32,398 nt of DNA from Corynebacterium kroppenstedtii (GCF_003243515.1 NZ_QFRA01000020.1:1-32398), one strand, 5' to 3'; counted from the first letter of the stretch, positions 8,350 through 17,342 are shown. The notes: generated from the letters alone by a model not told the origin. Made by a program: numbers and translations.

Positions 8350-9977
8350 TGATTACCACCGAGGATCTTGACGTTCGCGTTGGCGCGCGAACACTTCTGA
8401 CAGCACCTGGACACCATCTGCGCGTCCAAGCAGGGGATCGCATCGGTCTTGTGGGCCGCAATGGTGCAGGCAAAACGACGACCATGCGTATTTTGGCGGG
8501 AGAAACACAGGCTTACGGTGGAACTGTTATTCGGTCCGGCGATATTGGGTACCTTCCCCAAGATTCAAAAGAAGGCGATATCGAACAGTCGGCGCGGGAT
8601 CGTGTGCTATCCGCCCGTGGGCTCGATCGGCTTCGCTCTTCCATGGACCGGCAACAGGAAATCATGGAGACCGGTACCGACGCTCGCCGCGACGCAGCGA
8701 TCCGCAAGTTTTCGCGCCTTGAAGAGCACTATCACTCGTTGGGCGGGTATGAGGCTGATGCTGAAGCCGCGCGGATTTGCGACGCTCTCAGCCTTCCCGC
8801 ACGCGTGTTGGACCAGCCACTCAAGACCCTTTCCGGTGGTCAGCGGCGTCGCGTCGAATTAGCTCAGATCCTCTTCGCAGCGTCCACCGGAGGTGGAAAA
8901 TCCGACACCACGCTGCTCCTCGACGAGCCAACGAACCACTTGGATTCAGACTCCATCACATGGTTGCGCGATCTCCTGTGTAAGCATGACGGCGGTTTAG
9001 TGGTTATCTCCCATGACGTTGAATTGCTCGAGGCCGTGTGTAACAAAGTGTGGTTCTTGGATGCGACGCGGGCTGAAGTCGATGTGTACAACATGGGGTG
9101 GAAAAAATACCAACAGGCACGCGCCACCGACGAGACTCGTCGTCGACGTGAAAAGGCGAATGCGGAAAAGAAAGCCGCAGCACTACGGGCTCAAGCTGCA
9201 CGGTTCGGGGCGAAGGCAACAAAAGCAGCTGCTGCCAAGCAGATGTTAGCGCGCGCAGACCGCATCGTCAGCGAGCTCGATGAGGTTCATGTTTCGGACA
9301 AAGTTGCGCATATTTCATTTCCTGAACCTGCCCATTGCGGTAAAACTCCGCTCAATGCTCACGGCTTAACGAAGATGTATGGCTCTCTCGAAGTGTTCGC
9401 TGGGGTGGACTTAGCCATCGACAAGGGTTCCCGCGTCGTCATTTTGGGTTACAACGGTGCTGGAAAGACGACCCTCCTTAAGCTCCTCGCCGGGGTCGAG
9501 CGAAGCGATGGGGAAGGGGGAATTGTTACTGGTCACGGGCTCAAAGTCGGCTATTTCGCGCAGGAGCATGACACGATCGATCCCGACGCTTCCGTGTGGG
9601 AAAACACTGTTCAGGCATGTCCCGATTCCGGTGAACAAGACCTGCGTGGTCTCCTCGGTGCTTTCATGTTCTCGGGCGATCAGCTTCAGCAGCCGGCTGG
9701 CACCTTGTCTGGTGGTGAGCAAACCCGACTTGCGTTGGCGGCTCTTGTTGCGTCCCGCGCGAACGTCCTGCTCTTAGATGAGCCGACGAACAACCTTGAC
9801 CCTGTTTCGCGTGAACAAGTCCTTGCGGCTTTACGGACGTACACGGGTGCGGTTGTCCTTGTCACGCACGATCCTGGAGCAGTCAAGGCTCTTAATCCGG
9901 AGCGAGTCATTGTCCTTCCCGATGGCGACGAGGACATGTGGAATGACGAATACATGGAGATCGTGGAGCTCACGTAG
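8349..9977 (+). CDS. ABC-F family ATPase (ribosome-associated type)
   Basis: This 542-residue soluble protein has two ABC domains and no membrane segment. The first has Walker A GRNGAGKTT at residues 36-44, signature LSGGQRRRVELAQIL, and Walker B LLLDEPTNHLD at about 188. The second has GYNGAGKTT at about 367, LSGGEQTRLALAALV, and LLLDEPTNNLD at about 474. The linker between them (about residues 255-305) is a basic, Ala-rich helical segment. ABC-F proteins act on ribosomes, in translation control or antibiotic protection. The length and its place between the suf cluster and acn resemble the mycobacterial Rv1473 position. Nothing here shows that it confers resistance. It starts with GTG behind a -10 element, so it is probably leaderless. 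Confidence 0.9.
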   Translation: MITTEDLDVRVGARTLLTAPGHHLRVQAGDRIGLVGRNGAGKTTTMRILAGETQAYGGTVIRSGDIGYLPQDSKEGDIEQSARDRVLSARGLDRLRSSMDRQQEIMETGTDARRDAAIRKFSRLEEHYHSLGGYEADAEAARICDALSLPARVLDQPLKTLSGGQRRRVELAQILFAASTGGGKSDTTLLLDEPTNHLDSDSITWLRDLLCKHDGGLVVISHDVELLEAVCNKVWFLDATRAEVDVYNMGWKKYQQARATDETRRRREKANAEKKAAALRAQAARFGAKATKAAAAKQMLARADRIVSELDEVHVSDKVAHISFPEPAHCGKTPLNAHGLTKMYGSLEVFAGVDLAIDKGSRVVILGYNGAGKTTLLKLLAGVERSDGEGGIVTGHGLKVGYFAQEHDTIDPDASVWENTVQACPDSGEQDLRGLLGAFMFSGDQLQQPAGTLSGGEQTRLALAALVASRANVLLLDEPTNNLDPVSREQVLAALRTYTGAVVLVTHDPGAVKALNPERVIVLPDGDEDMWNDEYMEIVELT

Positions 9978-10021
9978 ACGGTCGCCTAAACAAGGCAGCC
10001 ATCGAGCCAGACGCACCATCC

Positions 10022-10050
10022 TGGCAGAATCAGAAGATAGTCCTTAGAGT
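10022..10050 (+). promoter_or_regulatory. Candidate promoter for the NAD(P)-binding protein gene
   Basis: TGGCAG (10022-10027) and TAGAGT (10045-10050) are spaced by 17 nt. The -10 ends 6 nt before the ATG at 10057, so transcription would start at the start codon. There is no clear Shine-Dalgarno sequence. The match to consensus is only moderate. Confidence 0.35.
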
Positions 10051-10056
10051 GGATGT

Positions 10057-10728
10057 ATGTCTGATAAGAAGAATGTACTAATCATAGGTGGACACGGTAA
10101 AGTTGCGCTGAAACTCGCGCCCCTGCTGGTGAGAGATGGTTTCAGCGTTCATTCACTCATTCGGAATCCAGATCAGCGTGAGGGCATCACCAAAACCGGA
10201 GCAAACCCGATTGTTAAAGACGTCGCCTCTTTGACTGCCGAAGAGTGGGATGAGCTTCTCATTGGCGTCGACGCGATCGTGTGGAGCGCCGGAGCTGGTG
10301 GAAAAGGTGGCACCGAAGCGACCTATGCCGTCGACCGCGACGCAGCGATAGCATCGATCGATGCTGCTCAACGGTCAGAGAGCTCCCCGCGCTACATCAT
10401 GGTGAGCTTCTGGGGCTCGACAACCGTCGACCTACCCGAGGACAACTCGCTCTATCACTATTCGTTAGCCAAGCGTGCTGCGGACCACCATCTGTTGGAT
10501 TCCGCATTAGATTTCGCCATCCTGGCACCGACGGCCCTCACCATGGAGCGGGCCAAGGGGATCGACGTCCACACCGTAGAGGACACCGCAAACCAGGAGC
10601 GCCCCGCCGACACGTCCCGAGAGCTCGTCGCTCACGTAGCAGCGTATGAGGTTGAAGCACCGACCGCGCCGAATAAGATCATTCCGTTCGCCGACGGCGA
10701 TTCGCAGCTAGGCGACGCTCTGGGATAG
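10057..10728 (+). CDS. NAD(P)-binding, atypical SDR-family protein
   Basis: The 223-residue protein begins with a nucleotide-binding loop (VLIIGGHGKVALKLA, with GGHGKVA at residues 11-17), followed by DAIVWSAGAGGKGGTEA and SLAKRAADHHLLDSALDFAILAP. This is the layout of the NAD(P)H-binding SDR-a5 or NmrA-like group. A YxxxK-like element is present (YHYSLAK). Members are oxidoreductases, epimerases or redox sensors; the substrate is not predictable. It follows the ABC-F gene by 79 bp and its 3' end overlaps the convergent glutamine amidotransferase gene by 21 bp. Confidence 0.8.
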   Translation: MSDKKNVLIIGGHGKVALKLAPLLVRDGFSVHSLIRNPDQREGITKTGANPIVKDVASLTAEEWDELLIGVDAIVWSAGAGGKGGTEATYAVDRDAAIASIDAAQRSESSPRYIMVSFWGSTTVDLPEDNSLYHYSLAKRAADHHLLDSALDFAILAPTALTMERAKGIDVHTVEDTANQERPADTSRELVAHVAAYEVEAPTAPNKIIPFADGDSQLGDALG

Positions 10729-11448
10729 CTCCCGGGAGTATAAGCGGCAGAAATCGACGAAGTTTGCGAGAATCTGCCGCGCGGGGGATACGTCGACTTT
10801 CGCCGTAGCGTTGACGATGGACGTGAATTCATCGACGCCGAAGTAACCGTAGTTGCGATAGAACTCCATCCGCTGACGCAGCCCCGACGCATCCATTTCG
10901 GCGTGGAATTGCGTCGCCCACTGTGTCTCACCAACCCGGAAAATCTGGATTGGGCAGGCATCGCCATATGCCAACAGGGTGGCGTCCTGGGGGAGGATCT
11001 CGATGTTTTCCGTGTGGCCGGTAAATGCTTGGAACGTGGATGGAAGCGACCGGCACAGTGGGTCCGACGCGGCAGCGTCGGTCAAGCGAACCTGCGTTGG
11101 CCCGGAATCTTCGGGGTGGAGGCGGGCAATAGTTCCGCCATGGGTATCCGCTAGGACATGGGCGCCGAAGCAGATATTTATGACAGGAATCCTGGTTCCC
11201 GTGAGCGCTCTCAGAAGGCGCTCGACGTGCTCCTGCTCCTCGTCCTTGTGAGGATTAGTCACTGTATGGGGCGATCCACCAACGAAGATGCCGTCGATAC
11301 CGTGAAGATCTCCCAGTTCGGCGGATTCGCTATCAAGCATTCGCTGTTCAAGCTCGTGAGGTTGAAGGCCGCTAGCACTCATGAAGTCATGAAGTTCGCT
11401 TGCGGCAACATCAGCTCCGTGACGAGGCGAGAACAGCACAAAATTCAT
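10708..11448 (-). CDS. Class I glutamine amidotransferase-like protein
   Basis: This 246-residue protein has the GATase fold with a nucleophile cysteine C93 in VINICFGAHVLA and the His/Glu of the triad at H182 and E184 in ATQFHAEMD. The motif around the cysteine (ICFGAH) departs from the common GxCxGxQ by having His for Gln. It is a stand-alone domain of the GuaA-like class I group; the acceptor substrate is unknown. TATAGA/TAGACT sequences about 12-14 nt upstream of the ATG suggest a very short leader. In C. glutamicum, as I recall, a related amidotransferase lies directly next to acnR. Here the UPF0210/UPF0237 pair lies between them. Confidence 0.85.
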   Translation of the reverse strand: MNFVLFSPRHGADVAASELHDFMSASGLQPHELEQRMLDSESAELGDLHGIDGIFVGGSPHTVTNPHKDEEQEHVERLLRALTGTRIPVINICFGAHVLADTHGGTIARLHPEDSGPTQVRLTDAAASDPLCRSLPSTFQAFTGHTENIEILPQDATLLAYGDACPIQIFRVGETQWATQFHAEMDASGLRQRMEFYRNYGYFGVDEFTSIVNATAKVDVSPARQILANFVDFCRLYSRELSQSVA

Positions 11449-11516
11449 AGCAGACAGCTTAGTCTATATCCGTCGATCTTGTAAACTCGCTTTTCAAGGC
11501 CAAACAATGCCAGAGA

Positions 11517-12875
11517 TTAATTCCTAAAACCATGAACAGGCGCAGGGAGCTGACCGCCGCGACGAATAAACGTTGCTGACGATGCTCCATGAACTGGCAT
11601 GATCGGGGCTCGTCCCAGAAGACCACCGAAGTCAACGTCGTCTCCCACGGTCTTCCCGGGAACCGGAATAACTCGTACAGCAGTTGTTTTATGGTTCATC
11701 ATACCGATTGCAGCTTCGTCGGCAATCATCCCTGAAATCGTCTCTGGGGGAGTATCACCGGGGACCGCAACCATGTCCAACCCCACTGAACAGATCGAAG
11801 TCATTGCCTCGAGTTTATCGAGGGTGATAGCCCCTTCACGGGCTGCATCGATCATGCCAGCATCTTCGCTAACCGGGATGAAAGAACCTGATAACCCACC
11901 GACATGCGAGCAGGCCATCATCCCGCCCTTCTTGACCGCATCGTTCAGCAAAGCCAAGGCTGCCGTCGTGCCATGCGTCCCGACCTTGCCAAGCCCCATT
12001 TCCTCAAGAATGTGAGCGACCGAATCACCGATTTCAGCAGTGGGGGCGAGGGAAAGATCGACAATTCCAAAACGTTTGCCTAAGCGTTCTGCAGCTAGTG
12101 TCCCCACGAGCTGTCCCATCCGAGTCACTTTAAAGGCGGACTTCTTAATGACTTCCGCCATATCATCAAATGAGCAATCAGGCACCTTTGCGAGGGCACG
12201 TTGGATAACCCCGGGGCCTGATACGCCGACGCTAACTACGCAATCGGGCTCTTCAATTCCATGAAACGCGCCGGCCATGAAGGGGTTGTCGCCAACAGCG
12301 TTGGAGAAGACGACGAGTTTGGCTGGCCCCAACACCGAGTTCTCTGTGTCGGAGTGTGCCGATTCAACGATCACTTCACCCATCCGCCCGATGGCGTCCA
12401 TATTCAGCCCAGCACGGGAGGAGCCAATATTGACCGACGAACATACCAACGCGGTGGATGCTAGGGCTTCGGGAATGGAATCGATAAGCGCCCGATCGTA
12501 TTTCGTCATTCCCTTTTCGACGAGGGCAGAATAGCCGCCCACGAAGTCCACACCGGTGGTTTTCGCCACTTTATCCAAGGCGTGAGCAAGGGGTGTCGGA
12601 TCCACACAGTCTGAGGCAGCGGCGACGAGAGACACAGGGGTGACTGATACGCGCTTGTTGACAATAGGTATTCCGAGTTCTCGGGAAATGCCTTCGGTCA
12701 CCGGAACGAGATGCTCAGCGCAGCTCGTAATGGTGTCGTAAATATGAGTGGCAGCCTTCTCGATGTCAGAATTCGCACAGTGGAGAATGTTGATTCCCAT
12801 GGTCACGGTGCGAATATCGAGACGCTGCTCCTCAATCATGGAAATGGTCTCGAGAATATTATGCTTTGTATCCAT
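11517..12875 (-). CDS. UPF0210 / DUF711 family protein (PFL-like)
   Basis: The 452-residue protein matches the UPF0210 (DUF711) family throughout: MGINILHCANSDIEKAATHI near the start, GIPIVNKRVSVTPVSLVAAA, GGYSALVEKGMTKYD in the first half, and GDTPPETISGMIADEAAIGM near the C-terminus. The fold is related to pyruvate-formate-lyase-like enzymes, but no reaction is established to my knowledge. It lies 12 bp downstream of the small ACT-domain gene, a pairing that is widely conserved in Firmicutes and other bacteria, so the two probably work together, with the ACT protein as a ligand sensor. Confidence 0.9.
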   Translation of the reverse strand: MDTKHNILETISMIEEQRLDIRTVTMGINILHCANSDIEKAATHIYDTITSCAEHLVPVTEGISRELGIPIVNKRVSVTPVSLVAAASDCVDPTPLAHALDKVAKTTGVDFVGGYSALVEKGMTKYDRALIDSIPEALASTALVCSSVNIGSSRAGLNMDAIGRMGEVIVESAHSDTENSVLGPAKLVVFSNAVGDNPFMAGAFHGIEEPDCVVSVGVSGPGVIQRALAKVPDCSFDDMAEVIKKSAFKVTRMGQLVGTLAAERLGKRFGIVDLSLAPTAEIGDSVAHILEEMGLGKVGTHGTTAALALLNDAVKKGGMMACSHVGGLSGSFIPVSEDAGMIDAAREGAITLDKLEAMTSICSVGLDMVAVPGDTPPETISGMIADEAAIGMMNHKTTAVRVIPVPGKTVGDDVDFGGLLGRAPIMPVHGASSATFIRRGGQLPAPVHGFRN

Positions 12876-12887
12876 ACCAACACCGGC

Positions 12888-13157
12888 CTATAACTCGTGC
12901 ATGGCACGGAAAATAGCTTCCGACTGAAGACGTATCTTGAGTTTCTGCTCTACCTCTACGGGTTTCATAGCATCCTGTAGAGCATCGAGACTTTGAGAAT
13001 TCTCATCAAAATCTGCTTGCAGAATCATGGTGAAATAATCACCCATAATTGTTTGAGACACGTTAGTAATATTTGCGTCTACTTTTGCCAATTGCGTGGC
13101 CACAGCAGCAATAATTCCGGTGTGATCTAACCCGGTGACGGTCATGATCGCGATCAT
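12888..13157 (-). CDS. UPF0237 ACT-domain protein
   Basis: This 89-residue single ACT domain matches the UPF0237 family end to end: MIAIMTVTGLDHTGIIAAVA, then ITNVSQTIMGDYFTMIL and the ending SEAIFRAMHEL. ACT domains bind amino acids or similar small ligands. A longer reading frame exists upstream to 13259, but its extra 34 residues do not belong to the family. The ATG at 13157 sits 7 nt after a TATTCT -10 element, which supports this start and a leaderless mRNA. It is followed 12 bp later by the UPF0210 gene in an apparent two-gene operon. Confidence 0.88.
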   Translation of the reverse strand: MIAIMTVTGLDHTGIIAAVATQLAKVDANITNVSQTIMGDYFTMILQADFDENSQSLDALQDAMKPVEVEQKLKIRLQSEAIFRAMHEL

Positions 13158-13170
13158 GTAATACAGAATA
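13158..13170 (-). promoter_or_regulatory. -10 element of the UPF0237-UPF0210 operon, leaderless
   Basis: On the minus strand TATTCT (13165-13170) is followed by 7 nt and then the ATG at 13157. This is the spacing expected for a transcript starting at the A of the start codon. No ribosome-binding site is present. Confidence 0.5.
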
Positions 13171-13296
13171 GCGGGAACCCATAGCAGGAAAACAACTGCG
13201 CTTCTACCCCTCATACGTGCCTGATACGTGGCGTTCTTGCTCGCACGTGGAAGTCTCACGTAGCACCTTCACAAAGCACAAAGGCATGAAGGTATG

Positions 13297-13327
13297 AAAA
13301 AGAGGCGCTACATAGCGCAGCACCTCT
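13297..13327 (-). terminator. Intrinsic terminator downstream of acnR
   Basis: Read on the minus strand, GCGCTA and TAGCGC form a tight hairpin, extended by AGAG and CTCT after a short bulge, and followed directly by TTTTT. It lies about 20 bp after the acnR stop and ends the acn-acnR unit before the UPF0237 promoter. Confidence 0.65.
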
Positions 13328-13346
13328 GTGAGTGGCCTATCACGAC

Positions 13347-13913
13347 CTATTTGCGCAAGCTGTCTTCCAAGACATCAAGAGCGAGGGGTAACTCCGGAGC
13401 AGTATCACCTACACCAACGGCAGAGAGCACCCCATCAAAAACGACGATCAGCAACGAACAAATGACCTCAGGGCTGACGTCGGTGCGCATGACACCGTCG
13501 TCTATCTGCTGGGAAACCCTTCGCCGCACCGCATCGTCGATACGCTTGTGTTCGCTATTCCATCGACAACGAAATGATGGGTCAGTTCGGACGAGCCTTC
13601 CCACTTCGAGCTGGGTTAATGCCCACTGGTATCCATCAGGATTGTCGACGATGTTTCGCATAACGTCGATCAATCCGTGAGAGGCCGCAATGTCTGCCAT
13701 GTGAATCGCGTCTTCGCGCGCTAGTTCAAAGAACAAACCTTGCTTATCGCCAAAGTGGTGGAAGATCGCTCCGCGGGTTCGTCCGGTCACCTCCTCGAGC
13801 CGTCGTACTGTTGCGCCTTCGTAGCCGTATTCGGCGAAACATGTACGCGCGGCGTCAAGAATCTGTGACCTCCTTCGTTCGAGGTCAACGTCACTGACTT
13901 TAGGCATGACCAA
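13347..13913 (-). CDS. acnR: AcnR, TetR-family repressor of aconitase
   Basis: The 188-residue TetR regulator has an N-terminal helix-turn-helix (about residues 34-62: GATVRRLEEVTGRTRGAIFH followed by HFGDKQGLFFEL). The C-terminal ligand/dimer domain has the typical GYQWALTQLEVGRL region. The length equals that of C. glutamicum AcnR, which represses acn. The gene directly follows acn, 24 bp away on the same strand. A matching AcnR operator is present upstream of acn at 16927-16942. Translation may begin at the first ATG or at an in-frame ATG two codons later. Identification is strong from family, context and operator together. Confidence 0.93.
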   Translation of the reverse strand: MVMPKVSDVDLERRRSQILDAARTCFAEYGYEGATVRRLEEVTGRTRGAIFHHFGDKQGLFFELAREDAIHMADIAASHGLIDVMRNIVDNPDGYQWALTQLEVGRLVRTDPSFRCRWNSEHKRIDDAVRRRVSQQIDDGVMRTDVSPEVICSLLIVVFDGVLSAVGVGDTAPELPLALDVLEDSLRK

Positions 13914-13937
13914 TACCTGTTGCGAAGGCAGTCTGCC

Positions 13938-16727
13938 TTAGCTGTCTTCCTTCATCATCCGACGCAGGACGTACTGGAGGATGCCTCCGTTCCGGTAGTA
14001 GTCCGCCTCACCGGGTGTGTCGATACGAACAACTGCATCGAAGTTGACGGTTTCACCGTTTTCCTTCGTCGCGGTCACCTTGACTGTCTTCGGAATGGTG
14101 TCATCGTTGAACTTCTCGATACCTTCAATGTCGTAGGTTTCCGTACCATCGAGACCCAGCGACTTCCAGGATTCGCCCTCTGGGAACTGAAGCGGGATGA
14201 CGCCCATCCCGATCAGATTCGAGCGGTGAATACGCTCAAAGGATTCGGCGATGACAGCCTTAACGCCCAACAGCAGGGTGCCCTTAGCTGCCCAGTCACG
14301 GGACGAACCGGTGCCGTATTCTTTACCGCCCAAGACGACGAGAGGAGTCTTTTCCTTCTCATAGTTCAGCGCAGCGTCGTAAATGAAGGACTGCGGTCCG
14401 CCTTCTTGGGTGAAGTCTCGGGTGTATCCACCGGAAACCCCATCAAGGAGCTGGTTCTGCAGGCGAATGTTGGCAAACGTACCGCGAACCATGACTTCGT
14501 GGTTACCACGGCGAGATCCCAATGAGTTGTAGTCCTTACGGGCCACACCCATGGAGTCCAGGTACTGGGCCGCCGGGGTACCGGGCTTAATTGCCGACGC
14601 CGGGGAGATGTGGTCAGTGGTCACTGAGTCGCCCAACAGCGCGAGGACGCGAGCGCCCTTCACGTCCTCAACCGGATCCGGTTCGACGGACATACCATCG
14701 AAGTAGGGAGCACGGCGAATGTAGGAGGACGCATCATCCCACGCGAATGTTTCGCCATCCGGGGTATCCAAGTTCTTCCAGCGCTCGTCGCCCGCGAAGA
14801 CATCTTGGTAGTCAGTCTCATACATTTCGCGAGAAATGCTGGACTCGATCGTGGATTCGATCTCATCCGTGGAGGGCCAAATGTCTTTGAGATAGACGTC
14901 GTTGCCATCCTGGTCTTGGCCAAGAGGCTGCACGTCAAAATCGAAATCCATCGTCCCGGCAATTGCGTAAGCAATAACCAAGATAGGCGATGCAAGGTAG
15001 TTCATTTTGACGTCTGGCGAGATGCGGCCTTCGAAGTTCCTGTTACCGGACAGAACAGCCGTTGCGGCAAGGTCGGCCTGGTTAATGGCCTGTGAGATTT
15101 CGGCGGGCAGCGGGCCGGAGTTACCGATACAGGTTGCACAACCGAAGCCGGAGAGATAGAAACCGAGGGCTTCGAGATCTTTCCAGAGGTCAGCGCGCTC
15201 GAAGTAGCCGTTGACAACCTGCGAACCAGGGGCACAAATGGTCTTGACCCATGGCTTCGCGTGCAGTCCCTTTTCAGCAGCCTTACGCGCGAGCAAACCT
15301 GCACCAACCATCACTGAAGGGTTGGAGGTGTTAGTACACGAGGTAATCGATGCAATCGCCACCATACCGTGGTCGAGAGTGTATTCGCCACCTTCAGGGG
15401 ACTTCACGACGATCGGGGACGAGGGGCGACCCTCAGCACCCTCGGCGGCAGATTCGCCATGGCCAGGCCGGGACTCGTTGTAGTCGGCGACATCTTCCTT
15501 AGCAGGAGCATCTGCTTCGACGACGTCCTTGACTTCGCCATCACTGTAGTTGTGAAGATCCTTGCGGAACTGAGCCTTCGAATCGGTGAGCTCGATGCGG
15601 TCCTGCGGGCGCTTAGGTCCTGCGATGGATGCCACAACCGTCGATAGATCCAACTCGAGGTACTCGGAGTACTCCGCCTCCGGAGTGTTCTCGTCAAGCC
15701 ACATGCCTTGTTCTTTAGCGTAAGCCTCGACGAGAGCGCACTTCTCTCCAGAGCGGCCAGTCAAGCGTAGATACCTGATTGTCTCCTCATCGATCGGGAA
15801 GATGGCCGCTGTCGATCCGAATTCTGGCGACATGTTACCGATGGTTGCACGGTTAGCAAGCGGCACTGAAGAAACGCCTTGACCGTAGAACTCAACGAAC
15901 TTACCGACGACTCCGTGCTGACGGAGCATGTCGGTAATAGTGAGGACCACGTCCGTCGCGGTCACGCCGGCGGGAATTTCGCCCGTGAGCTTAAATCCAA
16001 CAACGCGTGGTACGAGCATCGACACCGGCTGGCCAAGCATGGCAGCCTCAGCCTCAATACCGCCGACGCCCCAGCCCAGAATTCCGAGGCCGTTTTCCAT
16101 CGTCGTGTGGGAGTCAGTACCAATACATGTATCCGGGTAGGCAAGACCGTCACGGTCGAACACGACGCGGGCGAGGTACTCGATGTTTACCTGGTGAACA
16201 ATGCCTGTTCCCGGGGGGACAACCCGGAAGTTGTCGAAAGCACCGGTGCCCCAACGGAGGAACTTGTAGCGCTCGTCATTGCGCTGGTACTCAATTTCGA
16301 CGTTCTTCTCAATGGCATCTTCAGAGCCGAACGCTTCGATAATCACTGAGTGGTCAATGACCATCTCTGCAGGGTTAAGCGGGTTAACCGATTCTGCCTT
16401 GCCACCCAGAGTGACCACCGCGTCGCGAATGGTAGCGAGGTCAACGATGCAGGCGACACCAGTGAAGTCCTGCATGAGGACGCGGGCTGGGGTGAACTGA
16501 ATCTCAGTATCGGGCTCTGCGCTCGGTTCCCAGTTTGCAACAGCTTTGATGTGGTCAACAGTAGTGTTCTTGCCATCCTCGTTGCGGAGGAGGTTCTCTC
16601 CCAAAACCTTGAGGGAGTACGGTAATTTTTCCATGCCAGGAACGGCGGAAAGGCGGAAATAGTCATACGACTTATCTCCAACCTTCAACGTCGATTTGGC
16701 ATCAAAGGAGTTCTTACTTTCTGACAC
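13938..16727 (-). CDS. acn: Aconitate hydratase A (aconitase)
   Basis: The enzyme of about 929 residues isomerises citrate to isocitrate in the TCA cycle using a [4Fe-4S] cluster. Cluster cysteines are visible in ITSCTNTSNPSVM and GFGCATCIGNSGPL. Other hallmarks are DSHTTMENGLGILGWGVGG, LGDSVTTDHISPA, KEYGTGSSRDWAAKG and ERIHRSNLIGMGV. A reading frame extends to 16802, but the family N-terminus (VSESKNSFDAKSTLKVGDKSY) begins at the GTG at 16727, with GGAG six bases upstream, so I chose that start. The product depends on Fe-S supply from the suf operon in this window. Expression should be controlled by AcnR through the operator about 200 bp upstream. Confidence 0.96.
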   Translation of the reverse strand: MSESKNSFDAKSTLKVGDKSYDYFRLSAVPGMEKLPYSLKVLGENLLRNEDGKNTTVDHIKAVANWEPSAEPDTEIQFTPARVLMQDFTGVACIVDLATIRDAVVTLGGKAESVNPLNPAEMVIDHSVIIEAFGSEDAIEKNVEIEYQRNDERYKFLRWGTGAFDNFRVVPPGTGIVHQVNIEYLARVVFDRDGLAYPDTCIGTDSHTTMENGLGILGWGVGGIEAEAAMLGQPVSMLVPRVVGFKLTGEIPAGVTATDVVLTITDMLRQHGVVGKFVEFYGQGVSSVPLANRATIGNMSPEFGSTAAIFPIDEETIRYLRLTGRSGEKCALVEAYAKEQGMWLDENTPEAEYSEYLELDLSTVVASIAGPKRPQDRIELTDSKAQFRKDLHNYSDGEVKDVVEADAPAKEDVADYNESRPGHGESAAEGAEGRPSSPIVVKSPEGGEYTLDHGMVAIASITSCTNTSNPSVMVGAGLLARKAAEKGLHAKPWVKTICAPGSQVVNGYFERADLWKDLEALGFYLSGFGCATCIGNSGPLPAEISQAINQADLAATAVLSGNRNFEGRISPDVKMNYLASPILVIAYAIAGTMDFDFDVQPLGQDQDGNDVYLKDIWPSTDEIESTIESSISREMYETDYQDVFAGDERWKNLDTPDGETFAWDDASSYIRRAPYFDGMSVEPDPVEDVKGARVLALLGDSVTTDHISPASAIKPGTPAAQYLDSMGVARKDYNSLGSRRGNHEVMVRGTFANIRLQNQLLDGVSGGYTRDFTQEGGPQSFIYDAALNYEKEKTPLVVLGGKEYGTGSSRDWAAKGTLLLGVKAVIAESFERIHRSNLIGMGVIPLQFPEGESWKSLGLDGTETYDIEGIEKFNDDTIPKTVKVTATKENGETVNFDAVVRIDTPGEADYYRNGGILQYVLRRMMKEDS

Positions 16728-16902
16728 AGCGAGCTCCAGTCCTCTTCTCTTTCGACTTTCAGGGGTTACAGCTGTCAGAAAACTACTGACAAAGCTGCAC
16801 AACGTCGTGATTCCTCATGATCCATTGTGGCAGCATTCAAGGCCGCCTGCGCGCAATACCTTGAACTTTGCTCTCAGAATCCCACAACAAGGGGGTTTTC
16901 CC

Positions 16903-16942
16903 AGCATATTGCAGCCCAAACTTTAACAGTACAGACGTACTG
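16903..16942 (-). promoter_or_regulatory. acn promoter with AcnR operator
   Basis: CAGTACAGACGTACTG at 16927-16942 matches the AcnR operator known from C. glutamicum (CAGNACnnnCGTACTG) at every defined position. On the minus strand a TATGCT -10 candidate lies at 16903-16908. The -35 region would then fall at about 16926-16931, inside the edge of the operator, so bound AcnR would block RNA polymerase. The implied 5' leader of acn is about 170 nt and has no gene in it. Confidence 0.8.
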
Positions 16943-17055
16943 TGAGCGAATCTGAGACCTTATTCACCCCCAAAAGTTACTTCCAGGGCCTGAGAATTGA
17001 TCCCGGTAGATCGGAAGGCCCCTTGTGGAGCATCGATTCTTTTCACTTGCGACAC

Positions 17056-17070
17056 GTGTTGGCGTAACAC
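17056..17070. repeat. Inverted repeat GTGTT-N5-AACAC
   Basis: GTGTT GGCGT AACAC is a perfect 5-bp dyad in the non-coding region between acn and the NlpC/P60 gene. It resembles half of a CRP/GlxR-like site but lacks the TCACA end. It may be an operator for either flanking gene. Confidence 0.25.
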
Positions 17071-17326
17071 ATTCACTTACGACGCGGCACGCAGCGTCGA
17101 CAAACGCATGGAAGAGTTAAAGATGCGCGCCACAAATAGAGCGCTCGCTATCTCGTCACAGTCGGCGACTTTCGTCGGGTTAGCGAAGAGGACTTCATAA
17201 GGCTTCAGACCACCTCCTTCTGGCGCATTTATTAGCTCATCCACAAACTAAGGGGAAGCGCCACAACGTTCCCAGACCTTCAACCCCAACTTGAGGTTCA
17301 AGTTAACACGCCGAGAATATTCAAAA

Positions 17327-17342
17327 CGTGGCGTAACTCACA
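17327..17342. promoter_or_regulatory. Candidate GlxR (CRP-family) binding site
   Basis: CGTGGCGTAACTCACA matches the GlxR consensus TGTGANNTANNTCACA at 10 of 12 defined positions. It lies about 435 bp upstream of the NlpC/P60 gene and about 400 bp from the acn operator. GlxR is the cAMP-dependent global regulator of corynebacteria and controls several cell-wall hydrolase genes. Confidence 0.5.

Noticed and set aside
16997..17200. A 67-codon open frame in the acn-NlpC/P60 intergenic region
   Set aside because: TTG start, no ribosome-binding site and no protein-like pattern; the region is better read as regulatory.
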